Shown here piece after piece: positions 14,819 through 23,947 of a DNA stretch of 41,279 bases. The translations under genes and the position numbers were made by a program. How positions within the stretch are numbered: the first letter of the stretch is position 1; each line of letters opens with the position of its first letter. Under the pieces are notes generated by a model. The model was not told the origin of the DNA, ran no database searches, and saw nothing but the letters and a program-made list of their open reading frames with translations. The DNA comes from a bacterium (GTDB lineage Bacteria; T1Sed10-126), in contig PWHN01000018.1 in assembly GCA_003554945.1 (NCBI GenBank), forward strand, positions 1-41,279, read 5' to 3'.

Positions 14819-15261
14819 TAGCTGTTTTCCTCACCTTCAAACAGATCACGTAAATTAATAATGAAATTGTTTAATGAGCGAACCAACTGCTGATGGTAAT
14901 CACCCCGGCGAGTATAAATAAGGTCAAGGGAATCATTCTGACGCATGGCATTTAAATCTTCCTTGATCCGATAAATGGGTCCAACAACCTGGTTTGAAAA
15001 TCGCAAAGCAACCAGCAAAGACAGACACAACAACGCCATTACCCCAAGAAAAGCTAACAGAGAAATACGAAGCAATGAATTTGTAATTTCTGGCTGCATA
15101 CTCAACTGTTCGAGTATTCCGGCAGTATCCAAAAGATAAAACGCATACCAGCCGACACTACCAGCTAATATAAGCGTCAGTAGCACGGGAATCAGCACAA
15201 GAAGTAACATTCGTCCCTGGATTTGCCAGTCCACCACAAGTTTTTTTCGTCGATTTTTCAT
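14818..15261 (-). CDS. Two-helix membrane protein with HAMP-like domain, no output module
   Basis: 147 residues. Two membrane segments (about 17-45, [20 protein letters not shown], and 65-90, [21 protein letters not shown]) flank a short loop. The cytoplasmic part [19 protein letters not shown] has the HAMP start motif (..P(I/L)..l...l..) and ends after about 50 residues, without kinase, GGDEF or methyl-accepting domain. It probably acts as a signal relay that needs a separate partner, or as a stand-alone sensor. GGAGGCGG at about 11 bases upstream supports ATG 15261. First gene before cysE and galU. Confidence 0.7.
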   Translation of the reverse strand: MKNRRKKLVVDWQIQGRMLLLVLIPVLLTLILAGSVGWYAFYLLDTAGILEQLSMQPEITNSLLRISLLAFLGVMALLCLSLLVALRFSNQVVGPIYRIKEDLNAMRQNDSLDLIYTRRGDYHQQLVRSLNNFIINLRDLFEGEENS

Positions 15262-15772
15262 TGTTCAACCGCCTCCAGTTAGAGGTGAATAAAGATTCAA
15301 CTGCAACTCTAAGCTTTCCCCCGGCAAAAAGGGGATTTTTTTAAATAACCTCAATTTTTTACAAAGTTTACCGAGTTTAGCGTCATAGAGCAAGAGTTTC
15401 TGTTACTTTACAGATCATACCGGTGAGTTTTAAGTGTGAAAGTGTGAAAGTGTGAAAGTGTGAAAGTTAAAACCGTTGTTGCGGGTTGGAATCTAAGAGC
15501 GAAAACCTGGAAACCGTAGTCTGTGAACATGAATTTCGGTTCGGGGGCCGGGGGGAGCGATGGGGCGAGTGGGTGATGGGGGGAGAGAAATTGAAGCTGG
15601 GATGCGATTTGGAGAAGGCCGGGAAAAGATAAAGCGAGTAATATTGACTGACAGAGCGAATGGTGATTCTATGAATTTTATAGAGGCAGAATAATTTTTG
15701 AGAAAGTTGAGAATAATACGCGGGTTTTATATAACAGGGGCGGTTGTATTAAGGAGAGCAAGATACAACAAT
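15262..15772. other. Spacer with tandem microrepeat
   Basis: 511 bases between the HAMP gene and flgJ. It contains the GTGTGAAA tandem array at 15434-15468, a GTTGTAT...ATACAAC stem (15743-15771) just beyond flgJ that may be a weak terminator, and G-rich sequence (15540-15600). No ORF is credible. Confidence 0.5.
15434..15468. repeat. GTGTGAAA tandem repeat, about 4 units
   Basis: Four near-perfect 8-base units GTGTGAAA (with GTGAAAGTTA at the end) run head to tail. Similar words occur at 2386-2440. Probably simple-sequence expansion in a spacer. Confidence 0.75.
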
Positions 15773-16159
15773 TTACTGATATTCGCCGGCGAACTGTTTA
15801 TATATTTCCTCAGAAATTCCAAAATTAGAGCTCTCGCTTATCAGTTCAGAATATTTCTGGTCAAGTTGTTCCCGGAAAACTTCTCCGCCGTGTCCCCCCT
15901 GGGTGAGTTCGTTTTCAGGAATAGTTTCCCGCATCTGTTTAATCAGCTCATGGATGAGCAACCCTTCCATCTGGTTGGCGGCTTTCTTAAGTTCTTCGTC
16001 ACGATTGCTCGAACCGCTCTCACCAGTAGCCTCGTCAAAAGAGCGCTCGGCCTCTTCAGCGAATGAACGCAGTTGTCTTTCGGTCTGTTGCAATTCTTCC
16101 TGATTTTGAGCCGTCACACCACTTTCCATGGCCCCCAGTTCAGGAGCTGAAGTGAGCAC
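15773..16159 (-). CDS. flgJ: Flagellar rod-binding protein (FlgJ N-domain)
   Basis: 128 residues. The C-terminal half (LKKAANQMEGLLIHELIKQMRE, then GGEVFREQLDQKYSELIS) is the rod-binding domain of FlgJ. No C-terminal muramidase domain is present, as in many non-enteric bacteria. It acts as a scaffold or cap for rod assembly. The GTG start at 16159 has GAGGTG about 8 bases upstream and lies 1 base beyond the flgI stop. Confidence 0.88.
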   Translation of the reverse strand: MLTSAPELGAMESGVTAQNQEELQQTERQLRSFAEEAERSFDEATGESGSSNRDEELKKAANQMEGLLIHELIKQMRETIPENELTQGGHGGEVFREQLDQKYSELISESSNFGISEEIYKQFAGEYQ

Positions 16160-16160
16160 T

Positions 16161-17189
16161 TCACATCACCTCTAAGGGGGCGTTCAGAGCGCCGGCACGA
16201 TTGAGTGCATCAAGGATAGAAATGACGTCATCGGTTGAGGCGCCAACAGCGTTTAGAGCGTCGACTATCTGATCGACGGTCGTAATTTCCGGCAGCACAA
16301 CGGTTTCGCCGTCCTCGGCTACATCGTCGTTATCAATTCGCAGCGAGATATTTCGATGGGTTATTGCAACGGGACGCACGGCAATATTATCGCCCATAAC
16401 AACGGTACCAGTGCGTTCATTAATCACAATGCGGCTTTCACGCGGAGGCTCCACCTCAAGGTTTTGGATCTGGGAAATAAAGCCAACCACGTCGTCAGTA
16501 AACTCCGCGGGTATCTGAACATTAATTGTATTAGCATTTTCAGCGTTAGCCGTCTGTGGTGAAAACTCCTCGTTTATAGCAGCAACTGCACGAGAGGCGG
16601 TGGTAAAGTTACCGTCGCGAAGCTGCACCTGGATTTGCCCGTCTTCGCCGACAAATTCAAACGGGACCTCCTGTTCGACAAGCGCCCCGTCGGGAACAGT
16701 AACCGTAGTGGGGTGAAGGTCATCGTCAGTTCCGCCTTTAGTAACCGCCCCCTGAGCCACCGCATAAACTTCGCCGTTAGGAGCCATCATTGGCGTCTCA
16801 ATCAAAACGCCACCGCTTAAATCGTCAGCGTCTCCGAGTGAGCTAACAGTTACGTCCAGCTTATCGCCTGACTGTTTAAAAGCAGGCAGGGTCGCGGTGA
16901 CCATAACGGCGGCAACATTATCCAGCCGCTCCGCCTCGGGGTCCTGAACGCTAATTCCGTGTTGTTCAAGCGCATTAGCTATTGAACGGTTAACAAAATC
17001 TATCCCGCCGTCACCTGTTCCGTCCAGACCAACCACAATGCCATAACCACGCAGTTGATTTTCCCGCACGCCACCAATTCTGGAGATACTCTCCAGCGGC
17101 ACACTGATCTGGGCAAGAAGCGGTTGAAATGTAAATATGGTAAGAATAATAACCGAAATTAACGTCGTTACTTTTTTAGAAATTTGCAC
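16161..17189 (-). CDS. flgI: Flagellar P-ring protein
   Basis: 342 residues, family length about 345-370. A signal peptide (VTTLISVIILTIFTFQPLLA) is followed by the signature RIGGVRENQLRGYGIVVGL-DGTGD. The VVMGDNIAVRPVAITH motif and the C-terminal TTVDQIVDALNAVGASTDDV are the usual FlgI end. It forms the P-ring around the rod in the peptidoglycan layer. Its presence requires an outer membrane and so supports a diderm cell. Follows flgH after 24 bases. Confidence 0.97.
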   Translation of the reverse strand: MQISKKVTTLISVIILTIFTFQPLLAQISVPLESISRIGGVRENQLRGYGIVVGLDGTGDGGIDFVNRSIANALEQHGISVQDPEAERLDNVAAVMVTATLPAFKQSGDKLDVTVSSLGDADDLSGGVLIETPMMAPNGEVYAVAQGAVTKGGTDDDLHPTTVTVPDGALVEQEVPFEFVGEDGQIQVQLRDGNFTTASRAVAAINEEFSPQTANAENANTINVQIPAEFTDDVVGFISQIQNLEVEPPRESRIVINERTGTVVMGDNIAVRPVAITHRNISLRIDNDDVAEDGETVVLPEITTVDQIVDALNAVGASTDDVISILDALNRAGALNAPLEVM

Positions 17190-17213
17190 CAGGAAATACC
17201 TCCCCTTACTTGA

Positions 17214-17864
17214 TTACCAGAAGAGAACATTTTTAACAAAAGTCCAGGAGCGGCCGAGCAACCCTTCCGGCTCACCGGACTGAAGGCCTAACTCGCCTTC
17301 GTAGGACATCTGAGCGTTAGCGATTCTATTCGATGGTATGGTGTTGTCGGGTTCAACGTCCTGCTGCCGGGCCTGGCCGGTAAAATTCAGAGTAGTTATT
17401 TCATCTTCGATTTTTACCTCGCGTGAGCCTTCCAGGTCAAGGGTACCGTTGTCGGAAACCGAAACAACTTCTACCGACATTTCTGCATTCAGAGTCCGCG
17501 AGACGTCAGCAGCTCGCCGGGAGTCATATTCAGAGCCGCCGGAAAACTCAGCACCAAAGAAAGGTAGCCATGAGACCATGTTGTTAACAAAGGTGGCGTC
17601 GTCTTCATCTTCGCCGGAAGAACCACCTATGCCTATGTTTTTTGCCCGGTCACGGCTGGAACCCGACTGAGCCATGGCATCTTCAGTTATGGCAATTTTT
17701 ACGAGGTCCCCTTCTGTCACAGCTATATCATCACCATATGGTGTATGCGCACGTGGACTATCCTCCCAGAGCGATGTAGCGTTCAATTCAACTGTTATTA
17801 GGCCAGTTATTAGAAAAGTTGTGATAATGAGCACCAGGTTTACTTTTAAAATTGATTTATTCAA
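17214..17864 (-). CDS. flgH: Flagellar L-ring protein, without lipobox cysteine
   Basis: 216 residues. The domain is recognisable from DLVKIAITEDAMAQSGSSRD, RTLNAEMSVEVVSVSDNGTLDLEGSREVKI and TVLNFTGQ-type words near the end (RANAQMSYEG equivalents NRIANAQMSYEG). The N-terminus is a plain signal peptide (VLIITTFLITGLITVELNA) and the protein contains no cysteine at all, whereas enteric FlgH is a lipoprotein. It builds the outer-membrane L-ring. The start overlaps flgA by 8 bases. Otherwise normal length. Confidence 0.93.
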   Translation of the reverse strand: MNKSILKVNLVLIITTFLITGLITVELNATSLWEDSPRAHTPYGDDIAVTEGDLVKIAITEDAMAQSGSSRDRAKNIGIGGSSGEDEDDATFVNNMVSWLPFFGAEFSGGSEYDSRRAADVSRTLNAEMSVEVVSVSDNGTLDLEGSREVKIEDEITTLNFTGQARQQDVEPDNTIPSNRIANAQMSYEGELGLQSGEPEGLLGRSWTFVKNVLFW

Positions 17865-18840
17865 CTACACGCACCTCCCTTTCACCTATAACTTCGGCAT
17901 AAACCTTGTCACCACTTGAGTCATTTTTAACGACAATCTTTTCTCCTTTGTAACCATCACTTTCAGCAGTTCCCCGGGCAGAGAGTGTCAAGCCGTTGAT
18001 TTGGTAGCGAATAGTAACCCTGGAACGTCTCTCAACCAGCGATGGACGATCAAGATGAGCGCCTCGAAGAACGGTTCCCTCAGAGAGACTACGATTTAAT
18101 TCCAGACCGATGGCTTCATCAACTTTCCTGATTAAATCGCCCCGTGAGCGCCTTATTTCTTTTTCTTTTACTTTAAGATTTTCCTCAGTAAGTTCCTCCC
18201 CGGACCGGATACGTTCAGCAGTGACAACCACCTCCGCAAAATCAGCTACCCGGGCACGAACGTTAAAGGTTTTTGTGACGTTACCCTCCTGTTCGACTAT
18301 AATTGTGTGACGGGTCGATGAATGAATATCGTGATAAGGGTTAGAGCGATCGAGACGGAATTGATAATCACCGGGCAATATTTCGATTGAGCCGGGCAAG
18401 TGCTCGATATTAACCTCGCCGTCGCCGTCGAGAGATACGCCTTCCTGGAGGATAGTTTTCACAGCTTCTCGGATTTCCTCACGTTCAATTGTTTGTGAGG
18501 GACGGCGAACTTCAGTTCTAATTTCACGTCCCGTAAAATCAGGGGGATCTTCTCCTGCCTGGCGGGCTCGCATCATCACTTGAGCACGGTTATAGAAGTC
18601 ACTGTCACCGGGGTCGGGGGCCTCCCCCAGAGTAAAATTGGACATTCCTTCGGGCAACTCTCCCTTAACGATGTCAGATATAGTGACAAGCGGCTGATCA
18701 ACAGTGACCTCAGACTTGAGCTCAATGGCGGCTGTTTCAGAATTGTAAGCGCCGGCCGGGGCAGGAACCCGGCCGGCGCATAGGATTAGTGCAAGTAACA
18801 CTAAACCGATGGATGGTCTATAGTAGTTACTCATTAGCAT
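17857..18840 (-). CDS. flgA: Flagellar P-ring assembly protein
   Basis: 327 residues. Signal peptide, then an N-terminal region, and a C-terminal SAF-type domain (VVVTAERIRSGEELTEENLKVKEKEI, then VDEAIGLELNRSLSEGTVL). The end (RSRVTIRYQINGLTLSARGTAES, GEKIVVKN) is diagnostic of FlgA. It is a periplasmic chaperone for FlgI. Starts with the TAATG overlap after flgG. The next genes are its client ring subunits. Confidence 0.93.
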   Translation of the reverse strand: MLMSNYYRPSIGLVLLALILCAGRVPAPAGAYNSETAAIELKSEVTVDQPLVTISDIVKGELPEGMSNFTLGEAPDPGDSDFYNRAQVMMRARQAGEDPPDFTGREIRTEVRRPSQTIEREEIREAVKTILQEGVSLDGDGEVNIEHLPGSIEILPGDYQFRLDRSNPYHDIHSSTRHTIIVEQEGNVTKTFNVRARVADFAEVVVTAERIRSGEELTEENLKVKEKEIRRSRGDLIRKVDEAIGLELNRSLSEGTVLRGAHLDRPSLVERRSRVTIRYQINGLTLSARGTAESDGYKGEKIVVKNDSSGDKVYAEVIGEREVRVVE

Positions 18841-19628
18841 TACTGCAGTAGTGTGGTCGCCCTTTCGAGCATACGATCGGACGTCCTGATAGTACGGTGG
18901 TTAAACTCATAACCACGCTGCTGGGCGATCAGATCGGTTAAAGCTTCAATAACATCAACATTTGATTTTTCTAACGTACCCTGTTCAATCTGGCCAATCC
19001 CATCACGTCCCGCAGTTCCAACGAATGGGTCACCAGAAGCAGGGGTCTCAGTAAACAAATTGGAGCCTTCTGCTTTCAAACCGGCCGGATTTACAAACCG
19101 TGCCAGCTCGATCTGACCTACGTTTTCAGGTTCTTCCTGCCCCGGCATATCCGCAGAAACGGTTCCATCACTACGAATAGTAACTTCAGTTGCCTCTTCC
19201 GGGATTTGTATCTGTGGTTCTAAATAATTACCTTCCGAGGTGACAATTTGTCCCTCACCGTCGACTTTGAACGAGCCGTCACGGGTGTAAGCAGTGGTGC
19301 CGTCAGGTTTCAGGACCTGAAAAAAGCCGTCACCTTTAATTGCCATGTCCATTGGGTTCTCAGTTGTCTCCATGTTTCCCTGTGTATAGACTTTTGCTGT
19401 TGAACCTGTGCCCACCCCCATACCTACGGAAATACCTGTCGGATGGTCGGTCGCTTCAGTAGAAGGAGCCCCCGGACTCTTCATGTAGTGATAATAGAGG
19501 TCCTCGAAATTAACCAGGTCCTTCTTAAAGCCGTTCGTGTTAACGTTAGCAAGATTGTTTGCTGTAACGTCAACATTTTTTTGCTGCGCCTTCATACCGG
19601 CGCCGCCAGTATATAAACTTCTAATCAT
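18840..19628 (-). CDS. flgG: Flagellar distal rod protein
   Basis: 262 residues, the usual length of FlgG. N-terminal IRSLYTGGAGMKAQQKNVDV and ANNLANVNTNGFKKD are the rod-protein helix and the characteristic ANNLANVNTxGFK motif. The C-terminal SNVDVIEALTDLIAQQRGYE and NHRTIRTSDRMLERAT are the conserved FlgG ending. It forms the distal rod that crosses the P and L rings. Confidence 0.97.
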   Translation of the reverse strand: MIRSLYTGGAGMKAQQKNVDVTANNLANVNTNGFKKDLVNFEDLYYHYMKSPGAPSTEATDHPTGISVGMGVGTGSTAKVYTQGNMETTENPMDMAIKGDGFFQVLKPDGTTAYTRDGSFKVDGEGQIVTSEGNYLEPQIQIPEEATEVTIRSDGTVSADMPGQEEPENVGQIELARFVNPAGLKAEGSNLFTETPASGDPFVGTAGRDGIGQIEQGTLEKSNVDVIEALTDLIAQQRGYEFNHRTIRTSDRMLERATTLLQ

Positions 19629-19709
19629 AATTACATCACCTCTTTATAAATTATCGTAATAAGTGCGGAAAAAATTTAACCCGCTTTGTCAGTTATAAAA
19701 TAAATCAAC

Positions 19710-20507
19710 TTAAGATCCAGCCACACGCTGAAACGATTGTCCCAGGGCCTCATTCTGTTGGCTTATCATCTGGCTGTTCATTTCATACAGTCGCTGGATT
19801 TCTATAGTGTTAATCAATTCTCTTATCGGATCAGTGTTGGATATTTCTTGAAACCCCTGCTGAATAGTAAAATCTGCACCAAGATCAGTATCTGTAATCG
19901 GCTGGGCTTCCCCATCGTCAACAAAAAAGTTCTCGCCCCGGTTTTGGAGCCTCTGAGGGTTTTCGAAACTGGTAATTTGAAGTCGATCCACAACCTCCCC
20001 GTCACCGTTAGTTATCGTCCCGTCACCGGCGACAGAAATACCTTCAACTTCGTCATCGACAGTAATTCTCCCCTCTTCGCCCAGCACGTAACGACCGTTA
20101 CCGGTCACCAGGCTCCCCTCCTCGTTCATGGTGAAAATACCGTCACGGGTGTAGTATTCTTCACCATCGTCACCTTCGACGGTGAAAAACCCATCGCCTG
20201 TTATTGCAAGATCCAGGGGATTCTCGGTTCTTTTAAGTTTTCCCTCTTCGAAATTGGTATAGGTCCCGTCACTGGCGACGCCGGTGTTAAGGTCTCCCAC
20301 CTGCGGACGCTGATCAATTGAACCCCGGGGGAGCTGAGTAACGTTGTCGTCCGTGCGAACGACCTCGTTTTCAGGGTAGGATTTTGAAACATAGATCTGT
20401 TCCCGAAAGCCGGGAGTATTAATATTGGCCAGATTATTGGTGGCGACGTCCATTCTCTCCTGGCTTACCACCATGCCGCTGGCCGAAGTGTATAAACCTC
20501 TAATCAT
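19710..20507 (-). CDS. flgF: Flagellar proximal rod protein (FlgF-like)
   Basis: 265 residues. IRGLYTSASGMVVSQERMDV and NNLANINTPGFREQ give the rod/hook signature; KRTENPLDLAITGDGFF lies in the domain Ct motif, and SNTDPIRELINTIEIQRLYE is the C-terminal helix. Sequence features differ from FlgG enough to call FlgF or the Bacillus FlhO/FlhP type. It follows murA with a TAA-ATG junction and precedes flgG after about 80 bases. The murA/flgF-G neighbourhood recalls the Bacillus murAA-flhO-flhP arrangement. Confidence 0.9.
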   Translation of the reverse strand: MIRGLYTSASGMVVSQERMDVATNNLANINTPGFREQIYVSKSYPENEVVRTDDNVTQLPRGSIDQRPQVGDLNTGVASDGTYTNFEEGKLKRTENPLDLAITGDGFFTVEGDDGEEYYTRDGIFTMNEEGSLVTGNGRYVLGEEGRITVDDEVEGISVAGDGTITNGDGEVVDRLQITSFENPQRLQNRGENFFVDDGEAQPITDTDLGADFTIQQGFQEISNTDPIRELINTIEIQRLYEMNSQMISQQNEALGQSFQRVAGS

Positions 20508-21770
20508 TTACGGTCCCTCCGCTTCTTGTCTCTCAAGTTTAGCGCCAAGATTTTTTAGCTTTTCTTCCAGTTTTTCATATCCACGATCAAGATGATATAT
20601 TCTTCTAACTTCGGTCTCCCCTTCAGCAGCCAGTCCGGCAAGGACAAGTGCGGCCGAGGCTCTCAAATCAGTCGCCATAACCGGCGCTCCCTCAAGTTTT
20701 TCCACCCCATGAATAGTTACCCAGTTGCCATCTATTTTAATATCGGCACCAAGCCGCTCAAGCTCAAGAACATGCATGAACCGATCTTCAAAGATTGTCT
20801 CTTTAACCGTCGACGTGCCACTGGACCGTGCAAGCATGGCTGTAAACTGAGCCTGCATATCGGTAGGGAAACCCGGGTAAGGCATAGTCACTATGTCTAC
20901 CGGCCGGGGGGGGAAGTTAGCTTTAAGATCTATCCAATTTTCTCCCACTTCTACTTCCATCCCGGATTGCTTTAATTTTTTTAATACCGAATGAAGCAAC
21001 CCCGGATCAGTTTTTACTGTCTTTACCTTCCCAACGGATATGGCTCCGGCCGTCAAATAGGTTCCCGTCTCTATACGGTCGGGAAGTATAGAATGAGTAA
21101 GACTATGTAACTTCTCCACCCCTTCAACCAGAATTCTATCCGTCCCCGCCCCTTCCACCCGCCCCCCCATTTTATTTATTGCCCGGGCCAGGTCTGCTAT
21201 TTCAGGTTCCCGGGCAGCATTTTCTATGACCGTCTCTCCCGACGCTAGGGAGGCAGCCATTAGAATATTTTCGGTCGCCCCCACTGACGGGAAATCGAGG
21301 GTAATCTCGGCTCCTTCAAGTCCCGAGGCGCAAGCATATATGGTCCCCTCTTGCAGTTTAATCTCTGCTCCCAGCGCCTCTAACCCCTCAAGGTGTAAGT
21401 TTATTGGGCGGGTCCCAATAGCACAGCCCCCGGGAAGCGATACCCTGGCCTCGCCCAGACGGGCTACAAGAGGACCTAAAACAAGAACCGAAGCACGCAT
21501 CTTTTTAACCAAATCGTAAGGTGCCTCGTTCTGGGTCAGTTCAGAAGTGTCTACTTCAACGGTGCCGTTGGTGTATTTTAACTGCGCCCCCAGCTCTTCA
21601 ATCAAACTGCACATCGTCACGACATCGCGGAGGCGGGGGACGTTATCTAAACGACAGTTGTCAGCGGCGAGCAGCGTCGCCGCCATTATCGGAAGGGCGG
21701 CATTTTTTGAGCCGCTTATTGGGACTTCGCCTTCTAACGGATAACCGCCTTCGATAACCAGTTTTTCCAT
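20508..21770 (-). CDS. murA: UDP-GlcNAc 1-carboxyvinyltransferase
   Basis: 420 residues, standard length. First committed step of peptidoglycan synthesis: transfers enolpyruvyl from phosphoenolpyruvate to UDP-GlcNAc. The substrate-binding GSKNAALPIMAA (Lys22, Asn23) and the catalytic-loop Cys116 in PGGCAIGTRPI are present, so fosfomycin sensitivity is expected in principle. The C-terminal DLRASAALVLAGLAA with HLDRGYEKLEEKL also match. GGAGT lies about 6 bases upstream of ATG 21770. First gene of the murA-flg operon. Confidence 0.97.
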   Translation of the reverse strand: MEKLVIEGGYPLEGEVPISGSKNAALPIMAATLLAADNCRLDNVPRLRDVVTMCSLIEELGAQLKYTNGTVEVDTSELTQNEAPYDLVKKMRASVLVLGPLVARLGEARVSLPGGCAIGTRPINLHLEGLEALGAEIKLQEGTIYACASGLEGAEITLDFPSVGATENILMAASLASGETVIENAAREPEIADLARAINKMGGRVEGAGTDRILVEGVEKLHSLTHSILPDRIETGTYLTAGAISVGKVKTVKTDPGLLHSVLKKLKQSGMEVEVGENWIDLKANFPPRPVDIVTMPYPGFPTDMQAQFTAMLARSSGTSTVKETIFEDRFMHVLELERLGADIKIDGNWVTIHGVEKLEGAPVMATDLRASAALVLAGLAAEGETEVRRIYHLDRGYEKLEEKLKNLGAKLERQEAEGP

Positions 21771-22092
21771 CGTGGAACTCCTTTGTTTGTTAGTTAGCTA
21801 GTTTGTTAGTTTGTTAGTTTGCTGGTTTGCTGGTTTGTTAGTTAATCATCAGGCTATTTTTGTAAACGCTGTTATTTCGCCTTCAATGCGGTCATTGCGG
21901 GCTTGGCCCGGAATAAAGAATACTGGCAACGAATATACTGTCGGTACAGTTTTTAGCCTGAGCTGGAAAATTAAAGGCGTGTGGTTTGTATGGCTGGCTC
22001 GTCCTTGTAGTATGTCTGATAATCCCTGATTGCCTTCAATCATATGTGTCGGGAGGTAAGGACAAAAAGTTAAGAAAGAAGTGTAAAAAAAG
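21771..22092. repeat. Spacer with TTAGTTTG microrepeat (21782-21845)
   Basis: The first 64 bases are a 4-8 base array (TTTGTTAGTTAGCTAGTTTG, then GTTTGCTGGTTTGC). The rest (21850-22092) holds a TCATTGCGGGCTTGGCCCGG-type segment (21890-21911) related to the dispersed 'ATGGATTCCGG' class and a possible promoter for murA (TTTACA-16-TAACTA at about 21843-21870, weak). No gene. Confidence 0.5.
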
Positions 22093-22896
22093 TTACAAAA
22101 ACAAGCGCATGAAACGGTCGCGATCCGACAGGTCGGTTAATATCTCATAGTTTTTCCAGTTCTGATTGTTGACGGTGGGCAATAATTTTTTGAAGAGGTC
22201 ACCGGTGCCCTCCAGCCAGAGCTCACCACCAGTTTTTAATTTGATCCGCGCCTGTTTTAAAAGCCGTCGATATAACCGGTGAGGTGATGCCGGCGGCACA
22301 AGAGACTGGCGGGGTTCGAAGTTTCTGACTGAATCTTCAAGGTCCTGTTTTTGCTTCACATAAGGCAGGTTGGCAAGAACAGCGGCTGGGCGGCAGGAGA
22401 GAGAACCAAGCAAATCACCGGCCAGCAGACTAAAATTTGAGCTGTTAATAGAACGATTATCAAGGGCAACCCGTATAGCGGGCAGAGAGTTGTCCACAGC
22501 GATAACAAAGCGATTAATTTTTTTTGATAGCCAGGTAGCAATAAAACCAGAACCGGTCCCACAATCAATAATTGGTCCCGGAGGAAGCGCGGAAATATGT
22601 TCAGAAAAGAGTCTCACCATGGTTTCGGTCTCCTGCCGCGGAATAAGAACGTCGGGAGTTATTTTAATCGTTATATCATCGACGTGACAGTGACCAAGGA
22701 TATATTCAAGGGGTTCGCCGGCCTGCCGACGACTAAAAATATCATCAGGTTTTAAGGGAGAGGGGATAAAACTGGTTTTAACAACCCCCCGGGAGGAGTC
22801 GTAATGACGTTTTAATTCAGCACGTTCCCAGGCGGGAAAGTCACTGAACCAGCTGGGAAATATCAGCTTCTTCTTCAATTTGCCGCAACTTTTCAA
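22093..22896 (-). CDS. prmC: Release factor glutamine methyltransferase
   Basis: About 267 residues from the TTG at 22896 (start uncertain). Methylates the Gln of the GGQ motif in RF1/RF2. The SAM-binding motif [15 protein letters not shown] is clear, and [11 protein letters not shown] is the typical PrmC entry motif. The catalytic NPPY appears as NLPY (ANLPYVKQ), a substitution seen in other methyltransferase families. The N-terminal helical domain is shorter than in Escherichia. It overlaps the prfA stop by about 55 bases, so translation is probably coupled to its substrate's gene. Confidence 0.85.
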   Translation of the reverse strand: MKSCGKLKKKLIFPSWFSDFPAWERAELKRHYDSSRGVVKTSFIPSPLKPDDIFSRRQAGEPLEYILGHCHVDDITIKITPDVLIPRQETETMVRLFSEHISALPPGPIIDCGTGSGFIATWLSKKINRFVIAVDNSLPAIRVALDNRSINSSNFSLLAGDLLGSLSCRPAAVLANLPYVKQKQDLEDSVRNFEPRQSLVPPASPHRLYRRLLKQARIKLKTGGELWLEGTGDLFKKLLPTVNNQNWKNYEILTDLSDRDRFMRLFL

Positions 22897-23947
22897 GCCG
22901 ATCAGCTTCCTTAAGAGCTCCGATTAACTCGTCCAGTTGACCGTCCATAATCTCATCTAGTTTATGAAGGGTAAAGTTTATCCGATGATCGGTAACTCGA
23001 GATTGGGGATAATTGTAGGTACGAATTTTTTCGCTGCGATCACCACTGCCCACCTGCCGGCGACGGTTTTTCCGACGTTCAGCCTGTTGACGCGCCTTTT
23101 TTTCCTCGTAAACTCGAGAACGAAGAATTTTCATGGCACGAGCGCGGTTTTTATGTTGGGAACGTTCATCCTGACACTGAACGACAGTGCCGGTAGGTAG
23201 ATGGGTAATACGAACGGCAGAATCGGTCATATTAACGTGCTGACCGCCAGCACCACTGGCCCGAAATGTATCAATTTTTAGATCTTCTTCGGATATTTTG
23301 ATATCAATTTCCCGTGCTTCCGGAAGCACGGCCACAGTAGCGGCACTGGTATGTATGCGACCGCCGGATTCAGTCTCCGGCACCCTCTGAACGCGATGAA
23401 TCCCACTTTCAAACTGTAGGCGGCCGTAGGCGCCATTGCCCTCAATCATGGCGATAAGCTCTTTATAACCGCCGTGATCTGCTTCACTAACACTAACCAC
23501 TTCAGTGGTCCACCCCCTGTCGGAAGCGTAGCGTTTATACATACGAAACAGATCGGCGGCAAACAGAGCAGCTTCTTCGCCACCGGTTCCGGCACGTATC
23601 TCCAACACGAGGTTACGCTCAGCATCGGGGTCTTCGGGGATAAGCTGTTCTTTAAGGCGGGCGGTTAGCTCCTGCAGTTCTGTTTCAAGAATATCCGCTT
23701 CCTGCCGGGCCAGTTCAGCCATTTCGCCGGTCTCGGCCTCAACCAGCTCACGGCTTTCCTGCAGTTCTTCACGACACTGCTTGTAGTCGCGATAAGTTTT
23801 GACTATCGGTTTTATCTGCGAGTATTCCTGAGACAGTTCCTGAAAGCGACTCCCCGGGATATCCCCCGGATTGTTTAGCTGTTCTTCAAGCTGATGAAGC
23901 CGCAGCTCCAGCTCCTCGAGTTGATTTTCAAAAGAAAGGGCTCCAAT
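22841..23947 (-). CDS. prfA: Peptide chain release factor 1
   Basis: About 368 residues. It terminates translation at UAA/UAG. The PxT recognition motif is PET (about 190-192, in [15 protein letters not shown]), the switch region is present, and GGQ lies at about 234-236 (SGAGGQHVN). The first ATG (23722) would cut off the N-terminal helical domain ([17 protein letters not shown]), which is open above it. No ATG, GTG or TTG lies there in frame; the most upstream codon is ATT at 23947, overlapping the rpmE stop as TAATT. ATT initiation or translational coupling is proposed. Confidence 0.92.
   Translation of the reverse strand: MGALSFENQLEELELRLHQLEEQLNNPGDIPGSRFQELSQEYSQIKPIVKTYRDYKQCREELQESRELVEAETGEMAELARQEADILETELQELTARLKEQLIPEDPDAERNLVLEIRAGTGGEEAALFAADLFRMYKRYASDRGWTTEVVSVSEADHGGYKELIAMIEGNGAYGRLQFESGIHRVQRVPETESGGRIHTSAATVAVLPEAREIDIKISEEDLKIDTFRASGAGGQHVNMTDSAVRITHLPTGTVVQCQDERSQHKNRARAMKILRSRVYEEKKARQQAERRKNRRRQVGSGDRSEKIRTYNYPQSRVTDHRINFTLHKLDEIMDGQLDELIGALKEADRLEKLRQIEEEADISQLVQ

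Noticed and set aside
15434-15468. CRISPR-like array.
   Set aside because: Units are 8 bases with no spacers and no cas genes nearby; it is a simple tandem repeat.
19737-20321. 194-residue plus-strand ORF.
   Set aside because: Lies fully antisense to flgF, with no ribosome site and no recognisable domain.
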